64,000 bases of DNA from Streptomyces sp. OR43 (GCF_008042275.1 NZ_RDBK01000043.1:394793-458792), one strand, 5' to 3'; positions 8,917 through 20,467 are shown, numbered from the stretch's first letter. Notes: generated by a model not told the origin, from the sequence alone. Program-made: numbers and translations.

Positions 8917-9600
8917 CTATCCGCCCACGGAGACGGCGAGCGTCCCCAGGCCCCCCGCCGCGCCCGCCCGCCGCAGGGCGATCGACCCGTAAGGGGTACG
9001 CAGCCGCAGCCAGGCGCCCGTCGCCAGCAGGGCCACGGGGAAACCGGGGGCGCCACGCAGAAAACCGAGCGCCTGTGCCGCGTGCACGGCACGCAGCGGA
9101 AGCTCCGTACCGCCGACGGTCCGCGACCAGATGTCCCGCCCGATGAGGTCCCGCTCCGCCCGGGTGCGCCGTTCCTCGGGCAGCGCCCCGTCCCGCGTTC
9201 GGAACTCGGTGACGGCCTCACTCACTGCCGTACCCAGAGCGACGGGACCCGGCAGCCCCGGCTGCTCCTGCCAGCCGCCGCGCGGAGGCAGCACACCGGT
9301 CCAGGGAGGACCCGTCACCGGAGCCGGCAGGACGCCGGAGCCGGCCGACTCCTCCAGCGATTCGAGGAGCTCACCGGCGGACACGGTCACGTCGAAGGCG
9401 TACGGGTCCCGCAGCCGCACGGCCCGGATCGCCAGGACCTCGAACGACGGCGGCCGGCCGAACACGGCCAGCGCGCCGCCGCCCGCCTGCAGCCGTACGG
9501 CCGCGGCACGGTCGTAGTGGAGCAGCCGGCCGAGGAAGGCCGCGAGATCTGCGGCCTCCCTCGTATCGGCGAACTGCAACGACTGCACGGACACCGTCAT
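8917..9600 (-). CDS. Conserved hypothetical protein, last gene of the ettA operon
   Basis: A 227-residue protein of unknown function, starting MTVSVQSLQFADTREAADLA. It has an N-terminal helical segment (LAAFLGRLLHYDRAAAVRLQ) and no signal peptide or obvious catalytic motif. Its ATG overlaps the stop of the thioesterase gene by 4 nt (ATGA), so the two are translationally coupled and part of the ettA-thioesterase operon. I do not recognise a family beyond Streptomyces conservation. Confidence 0.7.
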   Translation of the reverse strand: MTVSVQSLQFADTREAADLAAFLGRLLHYDRAAAVRLQAGGGALAVFGRPPSFEVLAIRAVRLRDPYAFDVTVSAGELLESLEESAGSGVLPAPVTGPPWTGVLPPRGGWQEQPGLPGPVALGTAVSEAVTEFRTRDGALPEERRTRAERDLIGRDIWSRTVGGTELPLRAVHAAQALGFLRGAPGFPVALLATGAWLRLRTPYGSIALRRAGAAGGLGTLAVSVGG

Positions 9601-10019
9601 GCCGCCGCGGGCTCCTCGGCCAGGTACTCCTGGAGGAAGAGCTTCTCCTCGGCGGTGATCCGCCGGGGCCGCTCCTCGGCCAGGTTGTACGGGACGACGA
9701 TGGTCGACGCCCGTACGTACACCTGCTCCGGGTCCTTGATCTCGTACGCGATCGTGAGCGAGGCGGCACCTATCTTCGTGACCCACGACTCGACGGTCAC
9801 CGGCGCGTGCCGGTGGACCAGCGGGCGCACGTAGTCGATCTCGTGCCGGGCCACGACGGACCCGCCGGCGAAGGACGGCGAGCCGTCGCCCGGCGCCAGC
9901 CGGAACATGAAGTCGATGCGCGCCTCCTCCAGGTAGCGGAGGAAGACCACGTTGTTGACGTGCCCGAAGGCATCCATGTCCGACCAGCGCAGCGGGCAGC
10001 TGTAGATATGACGAGCCAA
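9597..10019 (-). CDS. Acyl-CoA thioesterase, hotdog fold (4HBT family)
   Basis: A 140-residue single hotdog-domain thioesterase. The signature RWSDMDAFGHVNNVVFLRYL carries the catalytic Asp of the 4-hydroxybenzoyl-CoA thioesterase family, followed by DYVRPLVHRHAPVTVES. It would hydrolyse a short or aromatic acyl-CoA; the substrate cannot be told. The start is a TTG at 10019, 5 nt after the ettA stop; a longer upstream reading would run inside ettA. It overlaps the next gene by 4 nt. Confidence 0.85.
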   Translation of the reverse strand: MARHIYSCPLRWSDMDAFGHVNNVVFLRYLEEARIDFMFRLAPGDGSPSFAGGSVVARHEIDYVRPLVHRHAPVTVESWVTKIGAASLTIAYEIKDPEQVYVRASTIVVPYNLAEERPRRITAEEKLFLQEYLAEEPAAA

Positions 10020-10024
10020 GTCGA

Positions 10025-11689
<1,665 letters not shown>

Positions 11690-11953
11690 GAGAAACCGTC
11701 CGGCAATCGATGAGTGGGCAGATACACCCCATCTTGCCTGACGTCCACCTCCTGACGGAAACCCGTATCGGTGGATGGGCCTGACCTGGCCGTACGCGTG
11801 CCCGCGCTTGTAGGTGATCTGTCACTGAGTGTCGCCGGCCGCTCGCCGGGCGGGGTACTCCCGCAGCGCGCCGCCGCCACGCGCACCGGGATCACCCCGC
11901 CGATCGACCACAGGGCGTGGGCGGGGCGTCCGATGGTGAGATCCGCCGCGTCC

Positions 11954-12475
11954 TCAGCCGACCTGCTGCGGTGTCCAGAAGTGCGGCTCGATGGGGGCCC
12001 GCCTCACCACGATGCGGCCGTTCACGCCCGGGTCGTCCACCAGCTTCCCCCACGATCCGGATCCGTCGCCGGGGGTGTGCTCGATGTCGGCCCACACCAC
12101 GCTGCCCGGTCCGGCGGAGCCGATGGAGACGGTCCACTCGGCGTACCTGCCGGCACAGTCGTTGGCTGCCACTCGGTAGTCGTCGTTCACCTTCAAGCAG
12201 GTGAGGGGGTCCGATCCCACCGTGGAGATCTCCATCGTTCCGTTGGGACGCTGCCGTACCCGCCAGTTCGCCGAGGTGTTCGCGTTGTCCGTGCAGTCAC
12301 CCAGCGACACCCCGCCCCTGTACCCGCCCGGTTTCGGATAGATCAGGCACTTGCCGTCCTGGAGGGCCGCGAACCGGTAGACACCGTCGACGAGCGGGGC
12401 GGCGTGGGCGGGTTGCGCAAGTACAGCAGTGGCCGCAGCTGCGGCGGCCATGACAGCGATGACGCGTGAACGCAT
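11954..12475 (-). CDS. Small secreted protein with ricin-like trefoil character
   Basis: A 173-residue protein with a Sec signal (MRSRVIAVMAAAAAATAVLA, cleavage near AHA-AP). The mature part has repeats resembling a beta-trefoil: DGKCLIYPKPGG...GDCTDN...NWRVRQ, then DPLTCLKVND...NDCAGRYAEWTV. Cysteines occur in pairs. A carbohydrate- or ligand-binding role outside the cell is inferred. The start is supported by GAGGAG about 9 nt upstream. It stands alone; no enzymatic domain is visible. Confidence 0.7.
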   Translation of the reverse strand: MRSRVIAVMAAAAAATAVLAQPAHAAPLVDGVYRFAALQDGKCLIYPKPGGYRGGVSLGDCTDNANTSANWRVRQRPNGTMEISTVGSDPLTCLKVNDDYRVAANDCAGRYAEWTVSIGSAGPGSVVWADIEHTPGDGSGSWGKLVDDPGVNGRIVVRRAPIEPHFWTPQQVG

Positions 12476-12916
12476 GGGATCGGGCTCCTCGAACAGCCGT
12501 CGCCGCACCGCTCGCGCGGCACAGATCCGGTCGGTGCATGGTCCGCCGGAGTCGGCGGCGGCACCGATCCTGGAGCACCGGCCGGCCCCGGAGCAGCCTG
12601 CGAGGGCCGCTGTCACCCGCCTGGCTGACCCACATCACCCGATGGCGTCGCAGCTCAGGGGCTACGGCGTTGCCGCATCGCCCTCGTGGTGGGTCGAGCC
12701 CGGCCAGGCCGCGCCGGCGCGAGGAACATATGGCGCGATACGGACTCTGACATGGGCTCGAAGCAACGGCGATTCCTCTCGCGCGCCCCAGCCTGCGGCA
12801 CCCGAAGGAACCCGCGGAGGCTATGCGAACCGCCTACTCACACACACCAACGAGGTTCGAGCCATATATTCGAGCCATATAAGGGCATTTGCCCACCCCG
12901 GGGCTAGGGTCGAGCG
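12476..12916. other. Intergenic region with a 13-bp tandem repeat
   Basis: Between two divergent genes; no convincing gene seen. TTCGAGCCATATA occurs twice in tandem (12856-12868, 12869-12881), unusually A/T-rich here and just upstream of TAGGGT (12905-12910), the likely -10 of the downstream gene. It could be a regulator site. Confidence 0.55.
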
Positions 12917-13753
12917 GTGAGTCGAATCGAGAGGAGCGCCGAGGGTGCGGGGCCGTTCACGACGCGGCTGACCTGGCGCCTGGGTGACGGCGGCACCGCG
13001 GTCTGGGAGTCGCGGCGGGCGCGCAAGCGCGGCCTGCTCACCGTGCGGGCGGCCGGCGATCGCGAACCCCGCTCCCGTAGGGCGGACAGTGCGTCGGTCA
13101 GTCGTCTCCGCAGGCTGAATGCCATCGCGGCGAGTGCGTTCGCGGTGGGCGGGGGCCTCTTCGCCTTCGGAGCCGCTGTCGCACAGTTCGGCGCAGGTGA
13201 GGCGACGGGAGCCTGGATCTACTTCGCCGGCGGCCTGTTCTTCAACACGGGCGGCTACGTGTCGCTTCTCCAGGCGGTCAACGCCCCTCGCCAGGACGAC
13301 GGAACCGGGGCACTTGCCGCGCGGCGATGGAGATGGTGGAGCTACGAGCCCGGCCGGATCGACTGGCTGAGTACCTTCCTGCTGTTCGTGGGCACGCTTG
13401 TCTTCGGCATCAACTTGCTGAGCTCCCTGTTGCAAGGACTCTCGGTGCAGCAGGTGAACCGGCTGATCTGGGCCCCCGACCTGGTCGGGTGCACCCTGTT
13501 CCTCGTCTCGGGACATCTGGCCCTGGTGGAGGTCTGCCACGGCCGGCCGGGAGTCCGGTCCCACGATCTCGGCTGGTGGATCGTCGCGGTCAACCAACTC
13601 GGGTCCGTGCTCTTCATGGGCGCGGCACTGGCCGACTTCACCCGACCCGCCACAGCGAGCGTCCTGAACGTCGACATCGCCAACTGGGGCACCCTCGCGG
13701 GGGCACTGTGCTTCTCCGTCGGAGGGGTGCTCCAGTACTTCGAGCGCCCGTGA
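12917..13753 (+). CDS. Multi-pass membrane protein, YrhK-like
   Basis: A 278-residue protein with a basic N-terminal region (about residues 1-65) and about six hydrophobic helices, e.g. IAASAFAVGGGLFAFGAAVA, AWIYFAGGLFFNTGGYVSLL and WLSTFLLFVGTLVFGINLL. The pattern of paired helices with FxxGxxxF-type turns resembles YrhK-domain proteins; function unknown. A GTG start at 12917 is chosen because TAGGGT sits exactly 6 nt upstream (leaderless). It stands alone and is convergent with the surface-protein gene. Confidence 0.7.
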   Translation: MSRIERSAEGAGPFTTRLTWRLGDGGTAVWESRRARKRGLLTVRAAGDREPRSRRADSASVSRLRRLNAIAASAFAVGGGLFAFGAAVAQFGAGEATGAWIYFAGGLFFNTGGYVSLLQAVNAPRQDDGTGALAARRWRWWSYEPGRIDWLSTFLLFVGTLVFGINLLSSLLQGLSVQQVNRLIWAPDLVGCTLFLVSGHLALVEVCHGRPGVRSHDLGWWIVAVNQLGSVLFMGAALADFTRPATASVLNVDIANWGTLAGALCFSVGGVLQYFERP

Positions 13754-13792
13754 GCCCCCGCTCGCGAACGGCGTGGTTCCGGCCGTGGTACG

Positions 13793-13831
13793 CCACGGCC
13801 CCGGCCGGCCGAAGCCGTACCGGGGCCGTGG
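13793..13831. terminator. Bidirectional hairpin between convergent genes
   Basis: Perfect 12-bp stem, CCACGGCCCCGG (13793-13804) and CCGGGGCCGTGG (13820-13831), 15-nt loop, placed between the stops of the membrane protein (13753) and the surface protein (13870). Confidence 0.7.
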
Positions 13832-13869
13832 TCAGCGCGTCGTGACCGTGCGTCTGGTGTCTGCGCCCG

Positions 13870-15318
13870 TTACTCGCCCGAGGACTGGTCCTTGCGGCGG
13901 CGGAGGAAGAAGACCGAGCCGCCACCGATGACGACCAGGGCGATCGCGATGCCCGCGATCATCGGGGTGGCGTTGGAGCTGCCGGTCTCGGCCAAGTTGC
14001 CTTCGACGGCTGCCGTGCTGCCGCCGGCCGTGGCGGTGGTCGTGGTGGGCTGTTCGGCGGTCTGGGTGGTGAGGCCGTCGGTGCCGCTGCCGGTGGTCTT
14101 GCAGTCCAGGACGCCCTTGAACGTGCGGCTGAACCCGCCCGGTCCGGTGACCGTGACGTCGTACGCCTGGTCCTCGGCGACCGGCACGGTCACCGTCTCG
14201 GACTTGCCGGGCTCCACGGTGCGCTGGGCCCCGGCCAGTTCGTACGTGAAGGCTTCGTCACCCGTGTTGCTGGTGGTGACGTCCACGCCGCCCTTGGCGC
14301 AGTTCTTCTTCGCGGTGACCGCCGGGATCGCGCCCTTGCCGGCCCAGGTCGCGGTGGCGCTCGCGGAGACCGTGGACTCGCTGGAGCCGGCCAGGATCTG
14401 CGTCTGGCTCTTGGTGGCACCGGCGAAGGCCCGGCCGACGGGGACCGAGGTGGTGGCCTGGACCGTCAGGGAGGCGGAGCCGTCGGCTGAGCCTGCCGGG
14501 ATGTCGAAGTAGAGCTGGGAGCCGTTGGTGGCCGTGGTGACGGCCTTGCCCTTCTTGTCGGTGATGCGGATGCCGCTGGCGGAGTCCGCGGGCGGAGTCA
14601 CCGAGACCTGCCCGGCGTTGGTGCGGACGGTGACGGGGCCCAGGCGCTTGCCGGAGTTGCCGGACACCGCGACCGGGTCCAGGGCGAGGGAAGCCTGGGG
14701 CTCTGCTGTGTTGGTGGCCGCCTTCTGCAGCCAGTCGGCGAGCTTCTCCGCCTGGACATCGGATGCCGTCACGTCGGCGTTGTCCGAGTAGCGCCAGATG
14801 GCGACCTGGGTGCCGGCCGCCGCGGTCCGCTCGGTGAGCGGGCCCGTGCCGGCCTCCTTGGCGAGTGCCTGGAGGTCGTCGATCTTCGGGTAGGAGTGCT
14901 CCAGGATCCAGCGGATCCTGCCGGCGTTCTTGTTCGTGCCGAGCGAGGTCTGGTTCCAGGGGGTCTCCAGGTACTTCGCCTGGTCCTGGGTGGGGTTGTG
15001 GATGTCGATGCAGTACGTCTTGAACTTGCCGCCGCCGTCGACCGTCATCTCGAAGAGCCCTGCGGGCAGCTTCTGGTTCTTGCCGTCGGCGTGGAGGACC
15101 GCGCTGTCGAACGTCTTCAGCCCGTCCAGGGTCGCGGTCGCACCGCCCTGGTGCGGGGGTGCCTCGTCGGCGACCGCGCCACCGGCGCCGGTGAGTGCGC
15201 CGGCCACGACCAGGCCTGATGCAACCACCGAGGCGGCGAGCCGGGCTATGCCCCGGGTCCGTCGGGGTTCGGCCGTCGTCATGGATGACGAGGCGGTCGC
15301 TGAAGAAGCAGAAAACAC
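13870..15318 (-). CDS. TQXA (thioester) domain surface protein with LAETG sorting signal
   Basis: A 482-residue cell-wall protein. A signal peptide lies at about residues 20-50. The thioester domain shows C103 (TYCIDIHNP) and Q171 (GTQVAIWRY), the Cys-Gln pair that forms the internal thioester in TQXA/TED adhesins, which can bond covalently to host or surface amines. A Thr-rich stretch precedes the C-terminal LAETG (442-446), a hydrophobic helix and an RRRK tail: the variant motif fits class E sortases of actinobacteria. A GTG start with GGAGG about 8 nt upstream. In a soil bacterium the target surface is unknown. Confidence 0.9.
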   Translation of the reverse strand: MFSASSATASSSMTTAEPRRTRGIARLAASVVASGLVVAGALTGAGGAVADEAPPHQGGATATLDGLKTFDSAVLHADGKNQKLPAGLFEMTVDGGGKFKTYCIDIHNPTQDQAKYLETPWNQTSLGTNKNAGRIRWILEHSYPKIDDLQALAKEAGTGPLTERTAAAGTQVAIWRYSDNADVTASDVQAEKLADWLQKAATNTAEPQASLALDPVAVSGNSGKRLGPVTVRTNAGQVSVTPPADSASGIRITDKKGKAVTTATNGSQLYFDIPAGSADGSASLTVQATTSVPVGRAFAGATKSQTQILAGSSESTVSASATATWAGKGAIPAVTAKKNCAKGGVDVTTSNTGDEAFTYELAGAQRTVEPGKSETVTVPVAEDQAYDVTVTGPGGFSRTFKGVLDCKTTGSGTDGLTTQTAEQPTTTTATAGGSTAAVEGNLAETGSSNATPMIAGIAIALVVIGGGSVFFLRRRKDQSSGE

Positions 15319-15575
15319 AGAATTCCCCTCCGGGCGAGACCCTCGCGTCCGTTACGCGTGTGGGGAATGTCCCGCCAGCCGACTCAAGTGCCCTGTGAGT
15401 ACTGAGGAATCCTAAAGACCGCGCGAAGCACAGTCCCCCGTCATACCGTCTGACAACCATTCCGAATCGGAATCGTTATGCCGGGTTACGCCCGGCCCTG
15501 GAGAGGACCGGGGAGACGGCCGGGGAGAGCGCTCGGGACGGAATGCGGTCCTCGTCGCCTGAACCGGGTGGTGCG

Positions 15576-16154
15576 TCAGGGCGCCGACACCAGTTCCGCA
15601 TCGGCCTTCTGACGGGCCGTCCGGCGCCTGGTGACCGGGCGTTCCGCCCGGGCGGCCTCGGCCGGTTCTCGCTCCGTATCCCGCGGCTCCGCCCGGCCCG
15701 CAGGCTGTTCGCGATCCGCCGGGCGGTCCCGCACGGCCCACTCGTCCGGCTCGTCGGCCCGCCGCGCCCCGCTCCTCGCCGTCAGCCCCGGCTCGCCCCT
15801 GACCACACGCCGGAAGGCCGATGTCCCCCGGGTCAGATCGTGTCCCACCGCCACCGCCTCGATGTCCACGAAGGTCCGGCGCTGCCCCTCCCGTTCCTCC
15901 TCGCGCACCTTCAGCCTGCCGTGCACCACCAGAGGCTCCCCCACGGCCACGGAGCCCGTCAGATTCGTGGCCAGGGAGCGCCAGGCCCACACCGTGTAGA
16001 AGCTGGTGTGCCCGTCCGCCCAGAGCTCCTTCTCCCGGTCCCACCGCCGCGGCGTCACCGCGAACCGGAATCGCGCCATTCCCCCGCTCGCCGTTTCCCG
16101 GAACTCCACACCGGTCGCCGCGTTCCCCACCAGCGTCACCAAGGTCTCGTTCAT
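15576..16154 (-). CDS. ssbB: Single-stranded DNA-binding protein, SsbB-like paralogue
   Basis: A 192-residue SSB with one OB fold in the first ~110 residues (NETLVTLVGNAATGVEFRET, ARFRFAVTPRRWDR, YTVWAWRSLATNL, VVHGRLKVREEE). The tail is basic/acidic mixed (RPVTRRRTARQKADAELVSAP) and lacks the DDDxPF-type acidic tip that recruits repair proteins in the main SSB. That is the known feature of Streptomyces SsbB, the paralogue linked to chromosome segregation in sporulation. A strong Shine-Dalgarno (GGGAGGCGGAG) precedes the ATG. It lies just downstream of the dynamin pair, which also acts in sporulation. Confidence 0.82.
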   Translation of the reverse strand: MNETLVTLVGNAATGVEFRETASGGMARFRFAVTPRRWDREKELWADGHTSFYTVWAWRSLATNLTGSVAVGEPLVVHGRLKVREEEREGQRRTFVDIEAVAVGHDLTRGTSAFRRVVRGEPGLTARSGARRADEPDEWAVRDRPADREQPAGRAEPRDTEREPAEAARAERPVTRRRTARQKADAELVSAP

Positions 16155-16257
16155 GACTCCGCCTCCCCTTCGGTCCGGATATCGGTGACCGCACTCCTGC
16201 GTCCGGTCACTGATCCCATCGTGAAGGGGAGGCGGAATTCCCGCTGACGCCTGTGGA

Positions 16258-18381
16258 CTAACGGCCCGTTGTGGAAAACTCCGTCACCGCCACGAAACGC
16301 TCGCGCACCTCCCGGTAGCGCACCAGTTCCGCCGACACGGGGTCGAGTACCCGCGCCCGCCCGCAGGCCGCCGCCGCTTCGCGCAGCCTTCGTTCGGCCT
16401 CCTGGCCGTACCGACGCGCGGGCCCCCGGGCAGCCGCCGCGCACGACCACTCCACCAACGGACCGCCGATGATGCCCGCCAGCATCACCAGAGCGGGCGT
16501 CAGCAGACCCGGCTGCAGGACGCCGATGATCTGGCCGGCGAGCCACAGGCCGCCGAGGATCTGCAGCAGCGTCATCACCACCTGGGCCAGTACGGCCGCG
16601 GGCCACCAGGCCGGGCGCGGAGGCTTCGTCCCGCGCCCCTGCTGAGCCGGGAAAGCCCCTTCTCGGACACCGTCCGAGGCACCGGCCGACGCGCCGTTCG
16701 TACCGGCGGCCGACGCACCGTTCATACCGCCGCCGTCCGCGCCCCGGCCGCCCTCCGTCCCCGCAGCCCGACCCGCCAGTTCGTCGAGTGCCTCCGGCAG
16801 CCCCTGAGCCCCGTGCACGGCGGCCTCGCGCACCGCCTGCGCCCATGGCCCGGGCAGTCCGTCGGCCGCGTCGTCGGCGACCGTGCGCACGGCCTGTTCG
16901 ACGCGTTGGCGTGCGGTGAGCTGCTCCTCCGGCGGGGCGCCGAGTGCGCCGCGGTCCGGGCCGCCGGGCTGCCGGGTCGACTCGTACCAGCGCCACAGCC
17001 GCAGCCACGGCGTCCCGCACGCCCGTCCGGCGTTGCGGCGCCACTCGCGTTCGGCTGCCTGTCCGGCGGCGGCTGCGCCGACGGCCTCCGCGAGGCGGTC
17101 GGCGAACTCCTCCCGGGCCCGCTCCCCCAGCCCCGGCCGCCCCTCGGCGACGTACACCGGGCGGAGCCGGTCCGCGGCGGCGTCCACGTCCGCGGAGAGC
17201 CGGCGGGTGGCTGCCGTACGGTCCTGGACGAACCGGCCCAGCAGTTCACGCAGTTCGCCGACTCCGTCGCCGGTGAGCGCGGACAGGGACAGGACGGTGG
17301 CGCCGGGTTCGCCGTGTTCGCCCAGCGCCATGCCGTCCTCGTCGAGGAGCCGGCGCAGGTCGTCCAGGACCTGGTCGGCGGCCTCGCCGGGCAGCCGGTC
17401 GATCTGGTTGAGGACGACGAAGGTGACCTCCGCGTGTCCGGCGAGCGGCCGCAGGTAGCGCTCGTGGAGGGCGGCGTCCGCGTACTTCTCCGGGTCCACC
17501 ACCCAGATCACCGCGTCGACGAGCGCCAGCACCCGGTCCACCTGGTCGCGGTGCCCGCGCGCCGCCGAGTCGTGGTCGGGCAGGTCGACCAGGACGAGGC
17601 CCTGGAGCGCCTCGTCGGCTGCCGCGCTGCCGGGCTGCGGCCTGCGCCTGAGGCGCCCGGGGATCGCGAGCCGGTCCAGCAGCCCCGCGGCACCGTCCGT
17701 CCAGGAGCAGGCGAGGGGCGCGGCGGTGGTGGGCCTGCGGAGTCCGGTCTCGGAGATCTGGGCGCCCGCGAGGGAGTTGAAAAGGGTCGATTTGCCGCTG
17801 CCGCTCGCTCCGGCGATGGCGACGACGGTGTGGCGGGAGGAGAGCCGCCGGCGGGCCGCGGCCTCGTCGAGCACCCGCCCCGCCTCCGCGAGGTCGGCCC
17901 TCTCCAGCCGGGCCCTGGAGAGGCCGACGAGTTCGCGCAGCGCGTCCAGGCGCGAACTGAGCGGACTGTCGGAGGGTACGTACGCCTCGACCTGGGGCCG
18001 TACGTCGTCCTCCGGGACGGCTGCGGGGGCCTCGTCGGGCGCGGTCTGCCCGGTGTCGGCAGCGGCCCGGCGGGCGATCAGTCCGTCGTCCCAGCCTCCG
18101 GGCGGCCTCGCGTCGTCGTGCCCGGGCTGCTCGCCGGAGCCGGAGCCGGGGCGTGGGCCCGAGCCGGGGCCGTCCGGGCCGAAACGGTCCGGTCCGGAAC
18201 GGTCCGGTCCGGAACCGGCCGTGCCAGAACCCGCGACTCCAGAACGATCCGCGCCACAACCATCCGCGCCGGAACCATCCGTTCCACGCCCGGGTGCCGG
18301 CCCACGCCCGGGTACCGCCGGTCCCCGGCTCCGTCCCGGTCCCCGGCTCTGTCCCGGACCTTCGTCAGTGACGGCAGTCAT
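16258..18381 (-). CDS. dynB: Dynamin-like GTPase with two C-terminal membrane helices (DynB)
   Basis: A 707-residue GTPase. A long Gly/Asp/Ser-rich low-complexity N-terminus (to about residue 130, with repeats of [11 protein letters not shown] type) precedes a G domain: [10 protein letters not shown] (P-loop), a DLPDHDS switch-like motif, and LNQIDRL (NxxD-type G4). Two hydrophobic helices near the C-terminus ([20 protein letters not shown] and [16 protein letters not shown]) anchor it. Its ATG overlaps the upstream GTPase stop by 4 nt and is preceded by GGAGAGG. Together with that gene it matches the Streptomyces dynAB operon, whose products stabilise FtsZ ladders at sporulation septa. Symbol by context and architecture. 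Confidence 0.75.
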   Translation of the reverse strand: MTAVTDEGPGQSRGPGRSRGPAVPGRGPAPGRGTDGSGADGCGADRSGVAGSGTAGSGPDRSGPDRFGPDGPGSGPRPGSGSGEQPGHDDARPPGGWDDGLIARRAAADTGQTAPDEAPAAVPEDDVRPQVEAYVPSDSPLSSRLDALRELVGLSRARLERADLAEAGRVLDEAAARRRLSSRHTVVAIAGASGSGKSTLFNSLAGAQISETGLRRPTTAAPLACSWTDGAAGLLDRLAIPGRLRRRPQPGSAAADEALQGLVLVDLPDHDSAARGHRDQVDRVLALVDAVIWVVDPEKYADAALHERYLRPLAGHAEVTFVVLNQIDRLPGEAADQVLDDLRRLLDEDGMALGEHGEPGATVLSLSALTGDGVGELRELLGRFVQDRTAATRRLSADVDAAADRLRPVYVAEGRPGLGERAREEFADRLAEAVGAAAAGQAAEREWRRNAGRACGTPWLRLWRWYESTRQPGGPDRGALGAPPEEQLTARQRVEQAVRTVADDAADGLPGPWAQAVREAAVHGAQGLPEALDELAGRAAGTEGGRGADGGGMNGASAAGTNGASAGASDGVREGAFPAQQGRGTKPPRPAWWPAAVLAQVVMTLLQILGGLWLAGQIIGVLQPGLLTPALVMLAGIIGGPLVEWSCAAAARGPARRYGQEAERRLREAAAACGRARVLDPVSAELVRYREVRERFVAVTEFSTTGR

Positions 18382-20039
18382 CGCTGCCACCTCTCCTTCT
18401 GCAGTACGGACAGCGCGGCGATCAGTTCGGCCTGCGGCTCTGGGGCCACGTCGAGTGCGTCCAGCGGGGCGAGCCGGCGGTCGCGTTCGCCGCCGAGCAC
18501 CTGGTCGAGATAGCTGGTGAGCAGTGCGCCGCCCTTGTCGCGCAGGCGCAGCGCGCCCTGGACGCCGATGCGTTCGGCCAGTTGCTCGCCCGCGGTACGG
18601 GCCCGGCGTCCGCCGAGGAGGGCGGCGGCAAGGAGCGCGGCGACGGTCTCGGTGTCGGGTGCGGTGTTGCGTTCCATGAGCCGCACCTCTTCCTCGGCCA
18701 GTTCCTCCAGGACCCGGCGCCACCTCCGTACGGCCATGGCGATCCGGCCGCGGATGTCCTCGGGCGGTCCCCAGCCGCCCGCTTCCCGGCCCCTGGTCTC
18801 GAAGCCGAGGGCGGCGGCCGCGGGTTCCCGCCGCCAGGTCGTGCGGATCGTTTCGTCGGCGGCGGCCACCGCGCATTCCAGGAGCGCGGCGAGGGATTCC
18901 ACGAGTGCGTCGAGCACTTCCTCCGAGGTGCTGTAGAGCGGGTAGCCGCGCCACCGGGTCCGCGCGTCCCCGGCGAGTGCCCCGCCGCTCTGGAGCCGCT
19001 TCCGGACACGTGCGCCCTCCTTGCGGTACGCCTCCTCCACCGCCCCGGTCAGCCGTACGGCGGCCGCGTACTGCGCCGCGACTGCTCCGGCCAGGGCCGG
19101 CATCCGGACGTCGAGGGAGTCGATAACCCCGGCCGCCGTTCGCCCGACCGCCTGCTGACGGGCCGCCGGGTCCTGCGCGCGATGGGTGAGCCAGGCGCGC
19201 AGCGGGGCGACGGCCGTGGTGGGGAGCAGCCCGCTGCCGCCACCGGCGGACTCGGGCAGTTCGGGGATGGTGAAGCGCGGCACCTCGCCGAGACCGGCCT
19301 TGGTGAGCAGCGCGCCGTACTGCCGTGAGACCTCGGCGATGACCTGGTGCGGTACCCGGTCGAGGACGGTGACGAGGGAGGCGTCGTACTCCTTGGCCGT
19401 ACGCAGCAGATGCCACGGCACGGCGTCGGCATAGCGGGAGGCGGTGGTCACCATGACCCAGACGTCCGCCGCGCAGATGAGTTCGGCGGCCAGGACGCGG
19501 TTGCGTACGACGAGCGAGTCGATGTCCGGGGCGTCCAGCAGGGCAAGGCCGCGCGGCAGCCCGGCGGCGGTCTCGACGCGCAGGGCGGTCCCTTCCTCGG
19601 CGGCGTTCCCGTCGGGTCCGTCGAGGTCGTCGCACTGGCCGGGGTCGGCGGACTCCTCGGGCGGCAGCCAGACGCGGGTGAGCTGGGGCAGCACCCGGAC
19701 GTCGGCGAACCAGTGATGATCATCCGGATGGCAGACGAGCACCGGCGTGCGCGTGGTCGGCCGCAGCACCCCGGCCTCACTGACGCGGCGTCCGACGAGC
19801 GAGTTGACGAGCGTCGACTTGCCCGCGCCGGTGGATCCGCCGATGACCGCGAGGAGGGGGGCCTCGGGGTCCTTGAGCCTGGGCAGCAGGTAGTCGTCGA
19901 GCTGGGCGAGCAGTTCGATCCTGGTCTGCCGGGCGCGTGGAGCTCCTGGGAGCGGGAGTGGAAGACGCACGGCAGCGACACGGTCGCGCAGGGCGGAAAG
20001 TGCGTCGATGAGCTGAGGCCGTACGTCCAAGGTCACCAC
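18378..20039 (-). CDS. dynA: Dynamin-like GTPase (DynA)
   Basis: A 553-residue GTPase, first gene of the operon. P-loop [15 protein letters not shown] at about residue 70, a DAPDID switch motif, and VLDRVP in the G4 region. Long helical stretches follow (for example [20 protein letters not shown]), as expected for the stalk of a dynamin. The start is GTG at 20039, supported by a promoter-like TTCAAA-N17-CATTCT whose -10 lies 6 nt before that GTG (leaderless). Known role of the family in Streptomyces: stabilises division rings with DynB during sporulation. GTPase activity and partner are family knowledge. Confidence 0.75.
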   Translation of the reverse strand: MVTLDVRPQLIDALSALRDRVAAVRLPLPLPGAPRARQTRIELLAQLDDYLLPRLKDPEAPLLAVIGGSTGAGKSTLVNSLVGRRVSEAGVLRPTTRTPVLVCHPDDHHWFADVRVLPQLTRVWLPPEESADPGQCDDLDGPDGNAAEEGTALRVETAAGLPRGLALLDAPDIDSLVVRNRVLAAELICAADVWVMVTTASRYADAVPWHLLRTAKEYDASLVTVLDRVPHQVIAEVSRQYGALLTKAGLGEVPRFTIPELPESAGGGSGLLPTTAVAPLRAWLTHRAQDPAARQQAVGRTAAGVIDSLDVRMPALAGAVAAQYAAAVRLTGAVEEAYRKEGARVRKRLQSGGALAGDARTRWRGYPLYSTSEEVLDALVESLAALLECAVAAADETIRTTWRREPAAAALGFETRGREAGGWGPPEDIRGRIAMAVRRWRRVLEELAEEEVRLMERNTAPDTETVAALLAAALLGGRRARTAGEQLAERIGVQGALRLRDKGGALLTSYLDQVLGGERDRRLAPLDALDVAPEPQAELIAALSVLQKERWQR

Positions 20040-20086
20040 ATGCGAAGAATGCCCAATTTTGGCGCCTTTTTGAAGCGTATAGACAC
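20040..20086 (-). promoter_or_regulatory. Putative leaderless promoter of dynA, with an upstream GACAC site
   Basis: On the minus strand: TTCAAA (20074-20069), 17-bp spacer, CATTCT (20051-20046), 6 nt, then the GTG start. GACAC at 20082-20086 (WhiA sites contain GACAC) lies just upstream of the -35. Both assignments are by pattern only. Confidence 0.5.
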
Positions 20087-20350
20087 CTCTGCGCGCCGGT
20101 TCCTCCGTCCGGACAGAGGGGACGAGTGGGGCGCAGGCATAACGAGTGCACAACACCCGGGGCGTCAGGCGTCAAAAGCGATGCATGAATCGCACCCACC
20201 TGCGATTATCGTCTCGCTTCACTGAACCTCCACATCGTGCCACGCAGGTGAAGCAACCGGGCCGAGTCAATCGGAGCCCTATCCTTGTCCCGGCAAGGTC
20301 ACGGACCGCCCCGGTCCAGGGCTTCAGGCGGCCACCGAGGCCACCACCCG

Positions 20351-20423
20351 GCCCCCGTAGCTCAGTGGATAGAGCAGGCGCCTTCTAAGCGCTTGGCCGC
20401 AGGTTCGAGTCCTGCCGGGGGCG
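20351..20423 (+). tRNA. tRNA-Arg (TCT anticodon)
   Basis: Complete cloverleaf: acceptor GCCCCCG/CGGGGGC, D-arm GCTC...GAGC, anticodon stem GGCGC/GCGCT with loop CTTCTAA (anticodon TCT at 20384-20386), T-arm GCAGG TTCGAGT CCTGC, discriminator G. It decodes AGA, a very rare codon in this G+C-rich genome. The CCA is not encoded. No integrase or attachment duplication is seen beside it. Confidence 0.95.
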
Positions 20424-20442
20424 CATCAGCCCAGCCCATATC

Positions 20443-20467
20443 AGGCCCTCCTTCGGGAGGGCCTTTT
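20443..20467 (+). terminator. Rho-independent terminator of the tRNA gene
   Basis: Nine-bp stem AGGCCCTCC/GGAGGGCCT with a TTCG tetraloop (20443-20464), followed by TTTT. Confidence 0.9.

Noticed and set aside
20351..20467. Integration site of a mobile element at the tRNA-Arg gene
   Set aside because: No integrase, no duplicated 3' tRNA end and normal core genes on both sides.
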